The notes under the pieces are model-generated. The model saw only the letters and a program-made list of their open reading frames with translations, made no database searches and was not told the origin of the DNA. Below are positions 63,406 to 64,000 of a DNA stretch of 64,000 nucleotides, in pieces. Each line of letters begins with the position of its first letter. Position 1 is the first letter of the stretch. The position numbers and the translations under genes are program-made. The DNA comes from Nocardia nova NBRC 15556. Lineage in GTDB: Bacteria; Actinomycetota; Actinomycetes; Mycobacteriales; Mycobacteriaceae. The DNA lies in contig NZ_BDBN01000005.1 in the NCBI RefSeq assembly GCF_001613005.1, positions 93,690 through 157,689 of the forward strand, written 5' to 3'.

Positions 63406-64000
63406 TCATGCCGCCGCATCGGCGATCGATCGAGCCTCGCGGGCACCGTCTTCCAGCGCGCCGCAGCAGAACACCACCCAACCGCCCACACCCTCGGCCG
63501 TCCCGTCGGCGAAGCCCGCCGCGGCGTCGAGGTAGGCCTGGCGGCGTCGCAACCAGAAGACCTCCGGTACGCCCAGACTGTGCGGATCCAGGCCGCTCGC
63601 GACGGCCACCAGCCGGGACGCCGCCCGCGCCACCACGCCGTCGGCCGAACCGAAGGGACGCAACGACATCAGCTCACCGTGCACCACCGCGGCCAGCACG
63701 GGGGCCGGCGCGCTCGAGGTCAGTACGGTCTGAGCCAGTAGATCGAGTCGTTCGGCGATGCCCGGCTCCGGGCGCGGCCGGCCGAGTTCGATTTCGTTGT
63801 CGACCAGATCGGCCGCAGCGAGCAGATGCAGACGAGCCAGCGCCTGCAGCGGCGCCCGCTGCCACACGCCGACCAGATTCCGCAGTGCGTCACCGTCGAG
63901 GGCCTGCCCGACCCGCAACGCTCCCGCCAGAATCGGATCGGCGACCCGGCCGTCGGCGGGCAGTTCGGTGGCCCCGCCGTCGATCGCCGCCGAGGAGCGC
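63406..64000 (-). CDS. Rv3662c-like conserved protein (5' end outside window)
   Basis: The frame continues open past 64000, so only the C-terminal 198 residues are present. Upstream of an in-frame TTG at 63918 the reading R-S-S-A-A-I-D-G-G, R-V-A-D-P-I-L-A-G-A-L is coding-like and continues to the edge. V-V-H-G-E-L-M-S-L-R-P-F-G-S-A-D-G-V-V-A-R resembles a degenerate Fic motif (HPFxxGNGR with changed residues), and G-L-D-P-H-S-L-G-V-P-E-V-F-W follows. The family is sometimes annotated as oxidoreductase, but I see no cofactor motif. Fic-like ancestry is inferred. Confidence 0.8.
   Translation of the reverse strand, partial: RSSAAIDGGATELPADGRVADPILAGALRVGQALDGDALRNLVGVWQRAPLQALARLHLLAAADLVDNEIELGRPRPEPGIAERLDLLAQTVLTSSAPAPVLAAVVHGELMSLRPFGSADGVVARAASRLVAVASGLDPHSLGVPEVFWLRRRQAYLDAAAGFADGTAEGVGGWVVFCCGALEDGAREARSIADAAA

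Overview
The window is high-GC actinobacterial chromosome, most likely a mycolic-acid-producing member of the Nocardiaceae (Nocardia or a close relative). The evidence is GC-rich third codon positions, many GTG starts, ATGA/GTGA stop-start overlaps, an Lsr2 nucleoid protein, a cyclopropane-mycolate-synthase-type methyltransferase, an actinobacterial 6C RNA and a SAM-IV riboswitch. Gene order follows, in blocks, the Mycobacterium tuberculosis Rv3597c-Rv3610c, Rv3624c-Rv3628, Rv3644c-Rv3649 and Rv3654c-Rv3662c neighbourhoods (recalled, not searched).

Region 1 (1-16.2 kb, nearly all minus strand) is a core metabolic block: a truncated secreted lipase, an FHA regulator, lsr2, lysS, a rhodanese and cysteine dioxygenase pair behind a tiny polycysteine leader ORF, the coenzyme A genes coaX-panD-panC with a DUF2520 partner, an inserted AurF-like diiron oxygenase, then DUF6779, DUF3180 and folK-folB-folP-folE-ftsH.

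Region 2 (16.2-26.1 kb) is accessory: a PH-like hypothetical, DUF1266 and DUF2277 proteins, a PucR regulator divergent from an aldehyde dehydrogenase-SDR pair, an amidase and a LysR regulator. Region 3 (26.1-31.2 kb) returns to the core with hpt-tilS-zinc metalloprotease-dacB and divergent ppa.

Region 4 (31.2-48.3 kb) is a second accessory block. It holds a crotonase, a flavin reductase, a SAM-IV riboswitch leading into a cysteine-desulfurase-like enzyme with a Cys-rich N-terminus, and a TetR/SDR pair with a palindromic operator. It also has an L,D-transpeptidase and a frameshifted copy of its 3' end, an NmtR/CtpJ nickel-cobalt efflux pair, a mycolate-type methyltransferase, and a membrane Ser/Thr kinase of planctomycete-like layout beside an FHA-ABC transporter.

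Region 5 (48.3-64 kb) has tRNA-Thr(CGT), a YdeI-like protein, holB, topA, cspA, an MrfA-like helicase, a complete-looking Tad/Flp pilus operon (TadZ-TadA-TadB-TadC-pilin-TadE-TadE-like) with chained 4-bp overlaps, the 6C small RNA, a HAD phosphatase and a truncated Rv3662c-like gene.

Three RNA-level controls stand out: the polycysteine leader with competing hairpins, the SAM-IV aptamer, and the 6C RNA with C-rich loops. No insertion sequence, prophage or CRISPR array was seen.
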